Positions 1 through 11,217 of a stretch of DNA of 64,000 nucleotides are shown piece by piece. The stretch is from Lagopus muta (lineage: Eukaryota > Chordata > Aves > Galliformes > Phasianidae): positions 19,539,433-19,603,432 of the forward strand of contig NC_064439.1 of NCBI RefSeq assembly GCF_023343835.1, in the 5' to 3' direction. Numbering within the stretch: position 1 is the stretch's first letter; each line of letters starts with the position of its first letter. The notes below the pieces were generated by a model. That model had not been told where the DNA came from. It saw only the letters and a program-made list of their open reading frames with translations, and did not search any database. Made by a program: the position numbers and the translations under genes.

Positions 1-1031
1 TTCTCTTTTGGCAGATATATCCCAGCTTTTGATTACATGCCACATTTTCCCATTTGCCATTCCTGCCTTGGAAGATTCCACACATTTTTATAAGCTCCAC
101 AGAGGGATTTCCTTTAGGAAAGAAGCACAACATACAGAGAATCACTCTGTTAACACTGAATATTTTCATCTCACCACAGGAGGGAATGCACAGCCACATG
201 GCCTTAGTTCCTGATTCTTCAGAATGAGAATTCCCAGGAGCAGTGATGAAGAGACACCAGTGAGGCCCACTGGGAGGGCCCGCATTTCAAATATGAGGAT
301 TTCCCCCCCTCCCATGAGCAATTCAAGGAGAAAATGAGGGTGTTTGAAATACTGCAGCACACAGAAAACACTTCATAAAAATTCAGCTAAGGCACAACTC
401 CCTGTGGGTTGGTATTATTGCAAAACACTCAATATCTTTTGCTGTCAAAAAATGGATGTGAAATTTGTATTGAATTCCACATAAGCGCTCACCCCTTGGA
501 TTTTCTTGTCATCAGAACTGTTATTATGAAATTATATTGACTTCAGCAACATACACTATGGTGAATTAAATCTTGAAAAATATAGTGGAGACTTATTAAG
601 AGTTTATCAATAGACATCATAAGCAATACATAAGGAGAGCAACTGAAACAAAATTACACAGCGTTTCTCTTTTGGTGTTTTTTTTTTCCTCTTTCATAAT
701 TCTCTATATACCACTTTTCATGAGGTTTTCGTTTGGTTTGAATAATATGCCTGATGAGAAAATTGTAGATGGAAATCAAACACTGAGTGAGGTGCAAATG
801 CATATTTTTAATGGTTTTCTTAGATGAGCTGTCTGCTTTTCCTGGGAAATTCAGAAATAACAATGAGCCATCTATGATGCGATCCCACTATCGCAATACC
901 CTACCTTTATCATAAGCACTTGTAACCAGCGAAAATTCTGTGAAACAAAAGGAATCGGGTAACACGACTTCGGGGAAGAGAACAGAATTTTGGTCCAAAT
1001 ATTGACCATAATTTCTGAAAAATGCACTCAC
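1..1031 (-). other. Gene 2 intron 5 (left part)
   Basis: I searched this stretch on the minus strand for the expected exon 6 (WEN...C...GYIC pattern) and did not find it, so the exon must lie left of the window. The equivalent intron of gene 1 is 1164 nt. No repeat or other gene is recognised. Confidence 0.6.
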
Positions 1032-4000
1032 CTGGAGCCCAATTCAGATATCTGAGAGGACTACCCTCAGTCCATTCCCAGCTGCTATCAAGTCGTCTGA
1101 CAAGACCAGTCCAGAGCTTGGCATTGAATCCCAGATCACTAGTGAGTCCTACATGTGCAAAATAATAATAATAAATAAATAAAATAATTAAATGCATCTG
1201 GTAAGTTGTTAAAGAAAATTTGAAATAAATTTTTTAAAACTGGACAATGAAAAAAAAAGTCATAGGTATCTTTTTATGTTTTCTATATGGGTTACATTTT
1301 TTTTTCACAGTATTTTAAGATTTTTTTTTGTCAGAAAGTGATGGGTTTTTTTTAAGAATGGCACTGGGACTTATTTTCAAACTGTGAATGTAAGTATTTA
1401 TTTTAAAGCTCATTTTATGTACATTCATTTACTTGTTTGTATGTAATTTTTTGCTTTACCTAACAAAAACATTTCTTCATGAGGGTTTGTGACACTTAAC
1501 AATTCTGCATTCTGCTGCTGGCAGCTTCTTCTTGCTTGATGCCATGTCAAAAGTGAGTTTGCGTTTATCTGATAATGGGTTTCAGTCAAAGGATTTGTTT
1601 TCCAAAAGTCTTTGTGGAGAGTGTCTATAAAATATGAAAAGCACAACTTGATAAGATAATCACAACTGTTAATGTAAAAAGTAAAGTATTCGGTGAAGAC
1701 TAAACCAGTGTAGTGTATGGTTTTGTAGGTTTTGCTTTCAATATATGCTTTGTGCTTTCAATACAAATAACACATTCATAATGTAAAGAGTTACTTCTTA
1801 CAAGTCTCATTTTTTTCTACATTCACTTTTCTTCTTTTCTTTTCCCTTTATATCTGATCTACTTCTCTCACAGTTCAGTCCACATTAACCTCCTTTTCCC
1901 CATGCAGGAAATCTTGGTCTCTCCATCCATTCTATTTACTTTGGAACCCTTGTTACTCTATTCATTACCTGTCTCAAAATGCCTCAAAAGTACTTTGTTC
2001 TGACTTTTTCCATCAGTTCCACACAACATCCTCACCATATATTTCATAGATACCAGTCTCCTTATCGCCAATGCAGAAACTGAATGAAGAGCAGAGGCCC
2101 CGTATCAAGTTGCGTAGCTTACCAGTGAATTAGGTTACCCAGAATCCAGTTTGCTGTCCAGTACTACTTTCACATCCTGAGGAGATTTTAACTGTGAGAG
2201 GAGGTGACATTTAACTTAACGCCTTTCCTGAAATATTTATAAATAAATTACCTTTTGATGGACAATTTCCAAAACGTTGGTCTTTATCAAAATCTGAAGT
2301 AGTTGCACACCAGAGAGAGCTTGCATCAGTCTGACGGATGCAGTCAGCAAACCATTTACCATTGAACTTGAAAGGGAACACACAAGGTGCACCAAAATTA
2401 TTTCCTCCTATTGTATACATATCTATGGAGAGAAACAGTTTAATAGCAGTCACTTGGTATCCAATACTAATCACAGGGTTTGTTTACAGGCATCTCTCTG
2501 TGGATGTTTCTAATTAACACTCTTAAACAGCCTTGATTTAGCCCTCAGAAAAAAAAAAATCTGTCAGATTTATTACTTGTCATGTGTGGACTATTATTTC
2601 ATGACTCAGCTTCTCCCATTGCACAAATTTGTCTCCTCAGATGATGTTTAGGATCTTTTTTTCTTTTCTCTGTATGGTTGGAGAAGCTTGGAAAGGAACT
2701 GTCAGAGTATTTTTATTAGTCCACATGAGAGAATGTTATATCTTAAATTTTTAACTGTTGGAAAGCAACTATCCAACGTCTACACAGTCTAGTTTGTCTG
2801 TATCTGAACAAAATAATGATAAAATTCATTCCGGGTAGAACTGTTTCTTGCTATTTAACCTCTCACCTTACTAGTGTTACAGTAGAAAGGACATTGAACA
2901 CTTGGGACTGAATGCTAGGTCTGTGAAACCCAAACAGGATAATAAAGCAAAAAAAGGAGATCCAGCTCTCCAGTGTTGAAATCTCCAGCATTCCTATCTA
3001 AGTGCAAGATGTTACTGCATTCTAAAGCATTAAAGTCCTGTCTTTTATTTTTGCCTTCTTATGCTTTTTCTTCCTTCTGGACCTGAGAAACACTGGATAA
3101 ACACTTTTAGCAGTGAATCAAAACAACGTTATATAGAAATTAACTTATAAAGACAGCACCTGGTCAAATCAAGTGAGAACAACATTTTAATATAATGGAA
3201 TTCACCACTTCTCCCAGAAATGGATCAAGTTGATTTTGAAACCGTCACAGATTCCACCCACGCCATCTCCCTCCATTGTTGCTGTAGAAAGAGAATTCCC
3301 ATTCTCCTTTTTTAGTTCATCATGAGCCTTTTATTCTTTCATTTGAGAGAATCACACTTTTTGAAATGGGCAGAAAAGTATGCAGTCAGGTTAGAGTAGG
3401 TCCAGAGGAGGGCCACAAAGATGCTGAGAGGGCTGGAGCACCTCCCCTACGAGGAAAGGTTGAGGAAGCTGGGCTTGTTCAGACTGCATAGGAGAAAGCT
3501 CTGAGGGGACTTTCCAATATTTAAATGGGGCTTATAAAAAAAGACAAAGACTTTCAACATGGTCTAAGAGTGACATAGGAAAAGAAGATTTAAACTAAAA
3601 GAGGAGAGATCGGATTAGATATTAGGAGGAAATCCCTTGTTCGGAGGGTGGTGAGGCAATGGATCAGGTTGCCCAGAGAAGTTGGGATCCCTGGAGGTGC
3701 AAGAACAGGCTTTGAGAAATCTGGCCTAGTGGGTGGCAGGCAGTAGGAACAGAATGGTCCTTAATGGCACTTTCAACCTATGCTAGTCCATGATTCTATG
3801 ATTCTATGCTATTTGTGTTGCGTTGCTAAGCCACTTTCAGTGAACTGTATTACTGATATCACTATTACAAGGACTGCTACTTGACAAGCAGGCAGTTGAA
3901 TCCATTTAAATAGGGGCAGTTAATTTACCAATAAATATAGAAATTAATTCTCAATACTTACCCTCATAGGGCCTGGAGCATATGCTGCCTGCAGTTCCAT

Positions 4001-5999
4001 GGATTCTCCATCGGCTCCCTTTGCCTGATTCTTTGGACAACCTAATTTTCTTTCCCTTCCCTTTTCCATAGTTGAGAAACAAATCCTTGCCTTGGATTGA
4101 AAGTGCTTCACCTTTACATTCCCACTTCTGAAGCTCATTCGTCCTGTTGCAGGTTTCCAATGTGATGGCAGCCTCATCATCCTTGGTGAGCACTCCTAAG
4201 CACAGCTTCATCCCCATGCTCAGCAGCTGTGTGGCCGAGATCCATCTGAACCTCTGCAACTCATTTTTCACATTGCACATGGCAGTTATGACTGAGCTGC
4301 TGTTTTGAGCTTGGGCACAGAGCTTGCTATCTTCATTATAAATTAAAAATATTCCACTATCTATAAAGCAAAATCAGAATGCAAATTTTTGAGGAGAGCT
4401 GCCATAGGAGATAAATCAGTTTCTTGCTATACGACAGTTTGCTACAACAAAAAATAGACATTCAGAGTTGATCGAGAAAGAAATCCAGAGAGTTTCATCA
4501 ACAGTATGAAAAGCATTCATCACAATATTTTTAAGATACATACAGAATAGAATTTTCTTCTTAAAGCACACTGTTCTCAAAGTGCCATTCAAGAATGAGA
4601 TTAGATTTAATGACTTAAATGATTAATATGATGACTTAATGATTTAATATGAGATTTAATGACTTACGCAAACTTTCACCACCACACAGCATATTAAACA
4701 GGTTTTAATTTTGTGAGTAAAAGGCCTGTTGCATTAGAGGCATGAAAAAAGGTTTCCATACTCAACATTCAACCATTTTTACATCTGGCCCAGAATAACA
4801 TTGTGTTTTGCAACTCAATAAACAAGTGCAGCACTTTACAATTTTAGCTAATAATATCTAGAATTTTTGGCAACCATACAAAAAGTCATTTCTTCACTGA
4901 GTCAGAGTTCAGGTTGTGCTTTTCTCAGGAGGAAAACCACAAATTGCAACATCATCACTTCAGTTGTGAGCACTGGATAACTGTCCTCAGTGCCATTAAT
5001 AGCTACACTTGTAAACAGAAATGTGAAATATTGCACGACACTCCAAAGAGCTTTGTTTCTGACGACCAATTGCAAAAAATAAGTGGGCAGAATTTCAGCC
5101 TGCTCCAAATCTGGAATATTTTTGCTGCTGGCTTTGTATCCCTCAACTCTCCTCAACTGACAGCAATATGACCCAGCTTGCTCTGCTGTGCCATTGAGCT
5201 TTCCTGCCACCCCAGCTTTCTTACCAGGAGAGAAATAGATGTGGTTCATAACCCCACATCTCAGAACACTGGGAAGCAGTCAACTGCTGTGTTGACATTC
5301 CTGTAAAAAGCTAAAGATCTGAACAAGCAGATGGCATTCACCCTGGCACAGCTCTGTGGCTGCAGAGGTGCTTCATGCTAGCCAGCTAAGCCTTGCCCAA
5401 AAACTTGCAGAGAAGAAACTTACACGTGGTGGATTAGACCAAGGTCACAGGCAGCAGCTTTTAAGGCCCTTTCTAAAGCTGCCAGCCAGGAAATAGGATT
5501 CCAGTAAACAACAGTCTATGCGCAACAGCCACATGAGCTGAATAGGAAACTCAGCACAGACATCAGCCAGTGGTTCCAAGCATGCTGAGAGAACACTGCC
5601 CTATGCACCTGAGCTGATTTTCCCCCCAGTGGAGTACTTTCAGGTCAGCTACATCCACACTCAGCTGGCTGCTTTTCAGGAATCAGCACTGCCTTATTCA
5701 CGCCTGTTGTATTTTGTTTGTTTGTTTGTTTGTTTGTTTTACTCATTCACATCCTTGAATACTGGGTTACGAAAACAATGTCTAACATCACCAGATTTAA
5801 GAGTTGGAAGGAACTATTCCAAATTACATGCTGGGCTGCAAATAGATTTAAACTTAATCTTGATGAGGAAGGATGACAGAAAAGCAGGGAGAAAGATCAC
5901 TTTCAAAACTCTGAACTCAGCAGAGGACAAAGACTTACCAGACGCTTGAAGATGCGTACAAAAGGAAAAGAGAAAAATCACAAGAAGGTAAACAGCCAT
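1..5999 (-). CDS. MRC1L: Gene 2: second mannose receptor-like gene, 5' part (exons 1-5), cut by the window edge
   Basis: Tandem paralogue of gene 1. Five exons are visible: 5939-5999, 3962-4360, 2252-2422, 1460-1624 and 1032-1148, 913 nt coding, residues 1-304 of an expected protein of roughly 1450. All have GT/AG ends, all internal junctions are phase 1, and no stop or frameshift is seen, so the visible part looks functional. Domains: signal peptide, CysR, FNII and the first two thirds of CTLD1. CysR is about 54% identical to gene 1 by my hand count (72 of 133 aligned positions) and has one codon fewer. Gene 1 is visibly closer to mammalian MRC1. Introns are much shorter than in gene 1 (intron 3 is 0.63 kb against 4.35 kb). 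Exon 6 must lie left of base 1. Confidence 0.93.
1032..1148 (-). CDS. MRC1L: Gene 2 exon 5: CTLD1, middle part
   Basis: 117 nt, phase 1 to 1, residues 266-304, one codon longer than gene 1. Reads [27 protein letters not shown]. Donor GTGAGT at 1031. It is the last exon of this gene inside the window. Confidence 0.93.
1460..1624 (-). CDS. MRC1L: Gene 2 exon 4: CTLD1, first part
   Basis: 165 nt, same as gene 1, residues 211-265. Reads [37 protein letters not shown]. Acceptor TTTTATAG, donor GTAAAG. Confidence 0.95.
2252..2422 (-). CDS. MRC1L: Gene 2 exon 3: fibronectin type II domain
   Basis: 171 nt, phase 1 to 1, residues 154-210. FNII signature [18 protein letters not shown], then [20 protein letters not shown]; four cysteines kept. 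One codon shorter than gene 1. Acceptor CTCCATAG, donor GTAATT. Confidence 0.95.
3390..3808 (+). mobile_element. CR1 LINE fragment, 3' end
   Basis: Diagnostic CR1 text on the plus strand: the GAGGGCCACAAAGATG and GGAGCACCTCCC blocks, then GGTTGCCCAGAGAAG, ending in repeated TGATTCTATG. Truncated at its 5' end as usual. It lies in intron 2 of gene 2, antisense to it. Confidence 0.9.
3962..4360 (-). CDS. MRC1L: Gene 2 exon 2: cysteine-rich domain
   Basis: 399 nt, phase 1 to 1, residues 21-153. All six cysteines are kept (C35, C49, C74, C91, C102, C148). Keeps [27 protein letters not shown]. In the sugar pocket K120 replaces the gene 1 Asn121 and G135 replaces Trp136, within a loop that has become rich in Gly and Lys. 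One codon is missing before IQG. Acceptor TTTATAG, donor GTAAGT. Confidence 0.95.
4361..5938 (-). other. Gene 2 intron 1
   Basis: 1578 nt. Holds a degenerate ATTTAATGACTTA-type local repeat near 4600-4670 and a TTTG microsatellite at 5714-5740. Nothing coding seen. Confidence 0.7.
5714..5740 (+). repeat. (TTTG)n microsatellite
   Basis: Six to seven consecutive TTTG units in gene 2 intron 1. Confidence 0.9.
5939..5999 (-). CDS. MRC1L: Gene 2 exon 1: signal peptide
   Basis: 61 nt, exactly as in gene 1. [20 protein letters not shown] is a signal peptide. The ATG at 5999-5997 has G at -3 and G at +4. The open frame extends upstream but reaches only a TTG, so this is the first ATG. Donor GTAAGTC at 5938. 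Unlike gene 1 the surroundings are AT-rich with few CpGs. Confidence 0.9.
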
Positions 6000-8134
6000 T
6001 GCCAGATGTTTTGCTCCTTTCTCCTCTGCAGCTCTAACTCCTGCTGAAGAACAAATTGTGTCTTGCAAGAAAACCCTTCTGCATCGATCCAGGTTAACAA
6101 GTCCTTTTAGGTTTTAAGACTCAACTGATACAGGGAAGTTCTGGTCTGCAAATGAGGAACCAAATCACGTCACATATGTAATTTTGAAATAATACCTCAA
6201 TGAATAAGCTTTACTTTTTAAGCTATTTTCAGTACTGAATGCAAGAGTTTTCTGTGGATATGTTAGGATACTCAGGATCATTATTTTTAGGGTGAAGTTG
6301 ACACGAATATTTCTCTAATGGAAATAAAGAAAGTAAAAAAGAAGAATAAGATTGGTCTGATCCAATAAACAGAATGTAATATGGTACCATGAAAAACGGC
6401 TGTGAAAACCAGGCAAATCAGGTAACCATGATCCTAGAATTAGAGAAAAAAAAACTGCATTTCAGCTTTTCCATAAGAAGAGAAAAGCTGCAGAAGAAGA
6501 ATCTGTTCTCTTCAGGAGGCACCTATCCCCTTCTTTTGTTCTCTACTAGAACACACAGAAGCAGTGCACCCAAACTGACAGCAACAACTGATGAAATTCT
6601 GAAAAAAAATGACACAAGTAAGGGAAAAATATAACCTGCCACCAGAAAATGATAGATTTTCAATTATCACAAAAGAGGGAAACTAAACTGATAAGGAATA
6701 CTGCCACATTTTTCATCCATCTGGTCTGTGAAAGTTTCCACATCCTAAAGTACACTCTGTTCAGACATTCTGACAAAATTCTGCTGTCTACTTTGAGAAA
6801 AACCTTCTGCTTTATAGTAGGCAAAATCATTAGAAATACATAGAGGTTGAGGAAGCAGTAACACTCACATCTGTGGTATGTTTACAACACTTTTTGACTT
6901 CTCAAACTCTTGAATATGGCCTTTGAAAAATCTCCATCCCCATATCTTCAGGAAAGGCTGGTTTGGGATAAGTTCCCTGATGTTCTATTTACAGAAAGTA
7001 CCCCTTAAGGTCCATCATTGCTATGGAAGCTAAAATAAGACTTACCCTGAAAAATTGCTGCTATTGTAGGCAAAGGAAACCCTGGATACCTACATGAAGA
7101 GCTGGGACCCTGTTTCTGTTGCTCTGACTCAGATGCAAATGAATAACACTGGGAGATCAAGAATTACAATGCTGAGAAAACAATGGGACTAGTGGGCAAG
7201 AAAAAGGGACCAAAAAGCGAGAACCAACAGGAGAATGAAGGACTGTTATCAATTATCTGCTGAGAGAAGCTGAAAAAAGATACTAAGGTCAGTTTCACCA
7301 CCACGGTTGTCTGAAAAGAGCCTGTCACAGCCAAAAAATTGAGAAAGAAGATCAGAAGACAGCAGAGAGGCACTACGCTCAGAAAAGCAGCACTGAGTTT
7401 TGTGTGGAGTCAGCGTTGTTCCTTTGGCAATCTCTGCTCCCAAGCAGGAAGTTACACTGTGCAGATTCACCATCTTCTCTCTGAAGTCAGAGCTCTTCTG
7501 CAAAAAAGAGGAAACAGAAACAAAGCGCAAGAAATGTAGCAGGATGCAAAGAGGCAAGGCAAACTTTTACACGCTATTAACAATTACCATCAAGTCATTC
7601 TTCAGTTACTACCACAGAAATGAATGGGTGAATCCATGCAGGTTCTACAAGATGTGTCCCTAAAGTTAAACATTTTCAAAAAGCATCGTTATAAGTATCT
7701 AGAAAAATAATTTTAAAAAAGTAAAATAAAATAAAATGTGATCATTTATCCTGCTTGATGTAAAATTTCTACTCAGAATCCTCATATAAAGAGCAAAATC
7801 ACAAAGCTTCCAATTCGGACAAAGGGTTTTTTTAATGCCAAAACCAAAAATCTTTGTAGAAATATTCTATGCTAACAAACAGAGGGAACAAGCTTTACAT
7901 TTCTGTAGATAGGTTCAGAGTGTACTGAAAGAGCAACAAAAAGCACCTGGCATTTTCATGCTATATTTTCAAGATACATCATCTTTATTTTTCATTCATC
8001 TCCCTGAAGCACCAGGACGAAATGTAAGAAAGCTCAGCAGAATCAGAGGGTTATGGAAATGAGCTAGTAAGGATCACCTAAAAAGTCTCTTTTGCTTCTC
8101 TATCCATCCTTTCTCTTTAACCTTTTTAATCAAG

Positions 8135-8210
8135 ATTTTTTTTTGTTTTTGGTTTTTTTTTTGTTTGTTTGTTTTTGTTTGTTTGTTTGTTTTAGCTTTT
8201 TTTTAGTAGC
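8135..8210 (+). repeat. T/G-rich microsatellite, (TTTG)n core
   Basis: Runs of T interrupted by G, with regular TTTG units from 8161 to 8194. Confidence 0.9.
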
Positions 8211-9842
8211 TGGATCTACTCAGGACACAAAATAGGAGAACACAAAAGCAACAAGGGTGCTTAGAAAAGAAGACTGCTTCCATAAGAAATAACACCCTGT
8301 AGCAAAGAATGACTGAAAGAAATGGTGATATGACAATCAATAAGATGCACTGATTTTATTCATGTATATAGAGCAACATGAACAGTTTACCAAGCCCAGT
8401 CTTGGAAACTTTTCTAAGCATTTAGTCACTTGTCAGGAACACGATAGCTTAGCAGCAGGAAAGGAGGACATGTTGCCAGATCACCAAATAATGTTCAATT
8501 AAATTACTGCAATCCAGCTCAGTCCTGGTTAGACTGAAATAACAAGGTATTTCTCTTTCCACATTCTCTTGAGAACTACTCTCCCCAATGTTTCTTGAAG
8601 ATTTATATGACCAAAGAAATTATGATTTTAAAAACTTTGTGCTCCTGTATTCAGTCTAACAGAAACTATGTGAAAGGTGGAAAAAAAAAAAAAAAGGAAA
8701 TGGAAATGATCACAAGTCCATTTCATCTTACGTTAATTAGATATTGTTTAAAGTAATCAAGTTGTTTTCTCTGCTTTCCATTCAAAAATTGAAAAATTGT
8801 CCAATTGTCATTGCTATATACATCATATATAGAGTATAAATGTTCATCTTAAGCTAACTAAATGGAACTTAAATGATGTTCTGTGCTATAAATGCCACCG
8901 CTTTCATGTTTGCTCTTTCTCATAGGAGATTTGCTCCAATCCCATTGAAGTGCAATTGGAAAGACAGTAAAACATGCAGCTTAAATATCATATTTCTCTG
9001 AAAATCTTACATGTCTTAGAGTAGAACAGAAACAGCATTACACAGAAGTAGCTACACCTAATGCTGGCTATTAAGTGGCATTTAGCTGAGAATGAGTAAA
9101 TGAATTCAGAATAAGCAAGGCTCCAGAAGCTGCGTTCTCTCCCTGTCAGTTTTTAGCTGTAGAGATGTACCTACAAAGTATGACAGAGAATGAGGAAATG
9201 AGACATCTCTTCAATCTTTGTTTTCTTTCCACTAATACATCGGCACACATACACACATGACAAAATGTTGTCCAGAAGAATCATTGGCTGTGAGCTGAGG
9301 TCTTTAGGACTGTGAAGGGCCTCAGAACAGGACTAAACTTCTTTTGGATAGAGAATGCACCAATTTGCTTTTGTACAACAGCCAGTCCAATAAGGCTGGG
9401 ATTCCAATCACAGCCTCTTGGCATTTCACTACTGCTTTCACATATGTTTCCTTCTGTTTCAATAATATTGTTAAAATATCATGATCTTTAGCATCATTAA
9501 TCCAAGTTGAACAGGAAGTTTCTAGTTGGTAAACCACACCAGCTGGGATGAAGAACCATTAGAAGTAATAATCTTCAGACAAGTTTGAACCAATGTGTGT
9601 TAAAAAGGAGAATAGCAGAAGAAATATCTGCTATTATTATTAGAAAAGGACACGGGCAGAAAGAGAAAAGGGACTCCAGGAGAGATTTCCCCATCTTCAC
9701 TACATGAATATAAAATCCAGATCATTAAGCTGGCATTTTAGACTCAGTTTTAAGCATATAATCCATGTATAGATACAGGAAAATACAGTTGTTATTTGAT
9801 CACAGTTCAGATTAGAATGTCTCCAGGATTGTGTCTTCTATT

Positions 9843-9875
9843 TAAGTTTATCCTATCTTACATAGGATAAACTTA
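9843..9875. repeat. Perfect hairpin, 14-bp arms and 5-nt loop
   Basis: Arms at 9843-9856 (TAAGTTTATCCTAT) and 9862-9875 are exact reverse complements around CTTAC. Lies in the spacer. Confidence 0.85.
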
Positions 9876-10913
9876 CATAGTCTTACATAGGCAAGACTAT
9901 ACAATGCAAAACCATTTAAAAATCAAAGCTAGCTACTGTTTATTTCACAGAACAAACGTGAAACCACAAAATCAAATATCATACACCTTTATATGTGAAT
10001 GAGGAATCGCATATGATTTGTGTTTTATAAGATTTGAAAAAATTAGAAATATAAACCCCGCATTTGGAAATTTAAGAATTATGTAAATGGTAACTGATCT
10101 AGGCATTTCTGAAAGGAAACAAAGTCAGTACTAATGGATACATTGGTTAAGGCAAAATTTTTCCTGACTTCCAGCAAACACCTTGCAAATCTATGCCATT
10201 GATTATGAGAGTATAAAGAAGTAACGTGATTATCAAAACACAATGCTCCTACAAGCCTTGCATACTGGTAATGTTCCCCCTCCCCCTCATTAACTGCCCT
10301 GATAAGAAGGAAATTTTGCTGTTAACTTTATTGCCTCTCCCAGAAACGTCCACTTGTAGCCAGCAAGAACTCCAGCCAACCAAGCTTTTTCCATTTCAAA
10401 GGCCTGCCTCCCATTTTTACCTGATCAAATCATAGAAGAGATAAGCAACGAGAACTAAATACTTGTTCTCCACATTGCGTGAAATCACAGGAATTGGAAT
10501 TTCGCTATGAAAAGATTTTTTCAGACTCTTGGTTTCAAAGAGGATGTCTAAACACAGGTTTGTTACTTAGCAACTATCACTGTAGTTATGCCACTAGGAA
10601 TACTTGAGTCCTGGCAGAATTAGAGATGTTTGTTGAATAGCTTGAAGATTCTGTGTCTGAACTGATTTTGGTGCAGAAATTTCAAATCTTAACAGCTTTC
10701 TTAAGAGAATCTACCTAAATTCCACTTTCTTTACTGCATCCATTTCTATTGTTCCATTTAATAATTAGCATTATCTTTTTCCTAAGCTCATGAGATCTGA
10801 AATCTTACACAAGTTATGAAATAAACATGATGCTGTACATAATATTATGCACACACTGAAATTGGCTAATACAGTATTTGCACTGAGAAAATACGCAACT
10901 GTAGTTGCATAAT

Positions 10914-10919
10914 TTTATT
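10914..10919 (-). terminator. Candidate poly(A) signal AATAAA of gene 1
   Basis: A minus-strand AATAAA lies 57 nt past the stop codon of exon 30. It would give a very short 3' UTR. Longer UTRs ending at other AATAAA sites further left are possible; RNA evidence is needed to choose. Confidence 0.45.
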
Positions 10920-10926
10920 AAAACAA

Positions 10927-10962
10927 GGCACATTACATTACGTATTACATTACATATTACAT
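10927..10962 (-). repeat. Short ATTAC-type tandem array in the gene 1 3' UTR
   Basis: Five imperfect copies of ATTAC/ATTACGT between the stop codon and the first poly(A) signal. Seen directly; no function is assigned. Confidence 0.6.
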
Positions 10963-10975
10963 CAATTTTGTTATA

Positions 10976-11217
10976 CTATAGTGTCGCATGTTCATTCCGT
11001 TCTATGTTGGTCACAAGATCCTTTGTGTCTCCAGTTCCATCACTATTAAAATACAAATTGTTCTCAAAGCTGTCATTTGTTGACAAGCGATTCTTTCTTC
11101 TTTTGTAGAAGAGATAGCCTGCAAGGCTGCTTCCAGCAAGGATGATGACGACAACAATAACTACAATTCCTGTTTTACCATGGCTTAGAGTAGGGGCCTC
11201 CTCATCCTTCGTCATTG
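10976..11217 (-). CDS. MRC1: MRC1 exon 30: membrane span, tail and stop
   Basis: 242 nt, residues 1379-1458 plus TAG at 10978-10976. The hydrophobic stretch [20 protein letters not shown] (1396-1415) is followed by the stop-transfer YKRRKNR and a 43-residue tail. The tail keeps FENNLYFN (mammal FENTLYFN), whose F1429 and Y1434 form the clathrin internalisation signal, and [14 protein letters not shown], close to the mammalian C-terminus. Acceptor TTTTCAG. Confidence 0.96.

Larger units (their letters stand above)
1149..3961 (-). other. Gene 2 introns 2 to 4
   Basis: Intron 4 (311 nt) and intron 3 (627 nt) hold nothing recognisable beyond T-rich runs. Intron 2 (1539 nt) contains the CR1 copy at 3390-3808. 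Confidence 0.7.
6000..10975. other. Spacer between gene 1 and gene 2
   Basis: About 5 kb between the gene 1 stop and the gene 2 ATG. It must hold the gene 1 3' UTR and the gene 2 promoter and 5' UTR. I see a T/G-rich microsatellite at 8135-8210, a strong hairpin at 9843-9875, and no further CTLD exon, CR1 copy or CpG island. Several open frames under 110 codons look like chance. Confidence 0.65.

Noticed and set aside
160..330. Possible plus-strand exon after an acceptor-like ATCTCACCACAG, or exon 6 of gene 2 on the minus strand
   Set aside because: Neither strand gives a CTLD pattern, and no donor or homologous peptide was found.
9322..9537. 71-codon minus-strand frame in the spacer, considered as a lost exon or retroelement piece
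   Set aside because: No cysteine pattern of a CTLD, no clear homology, and no convincing splice sites.
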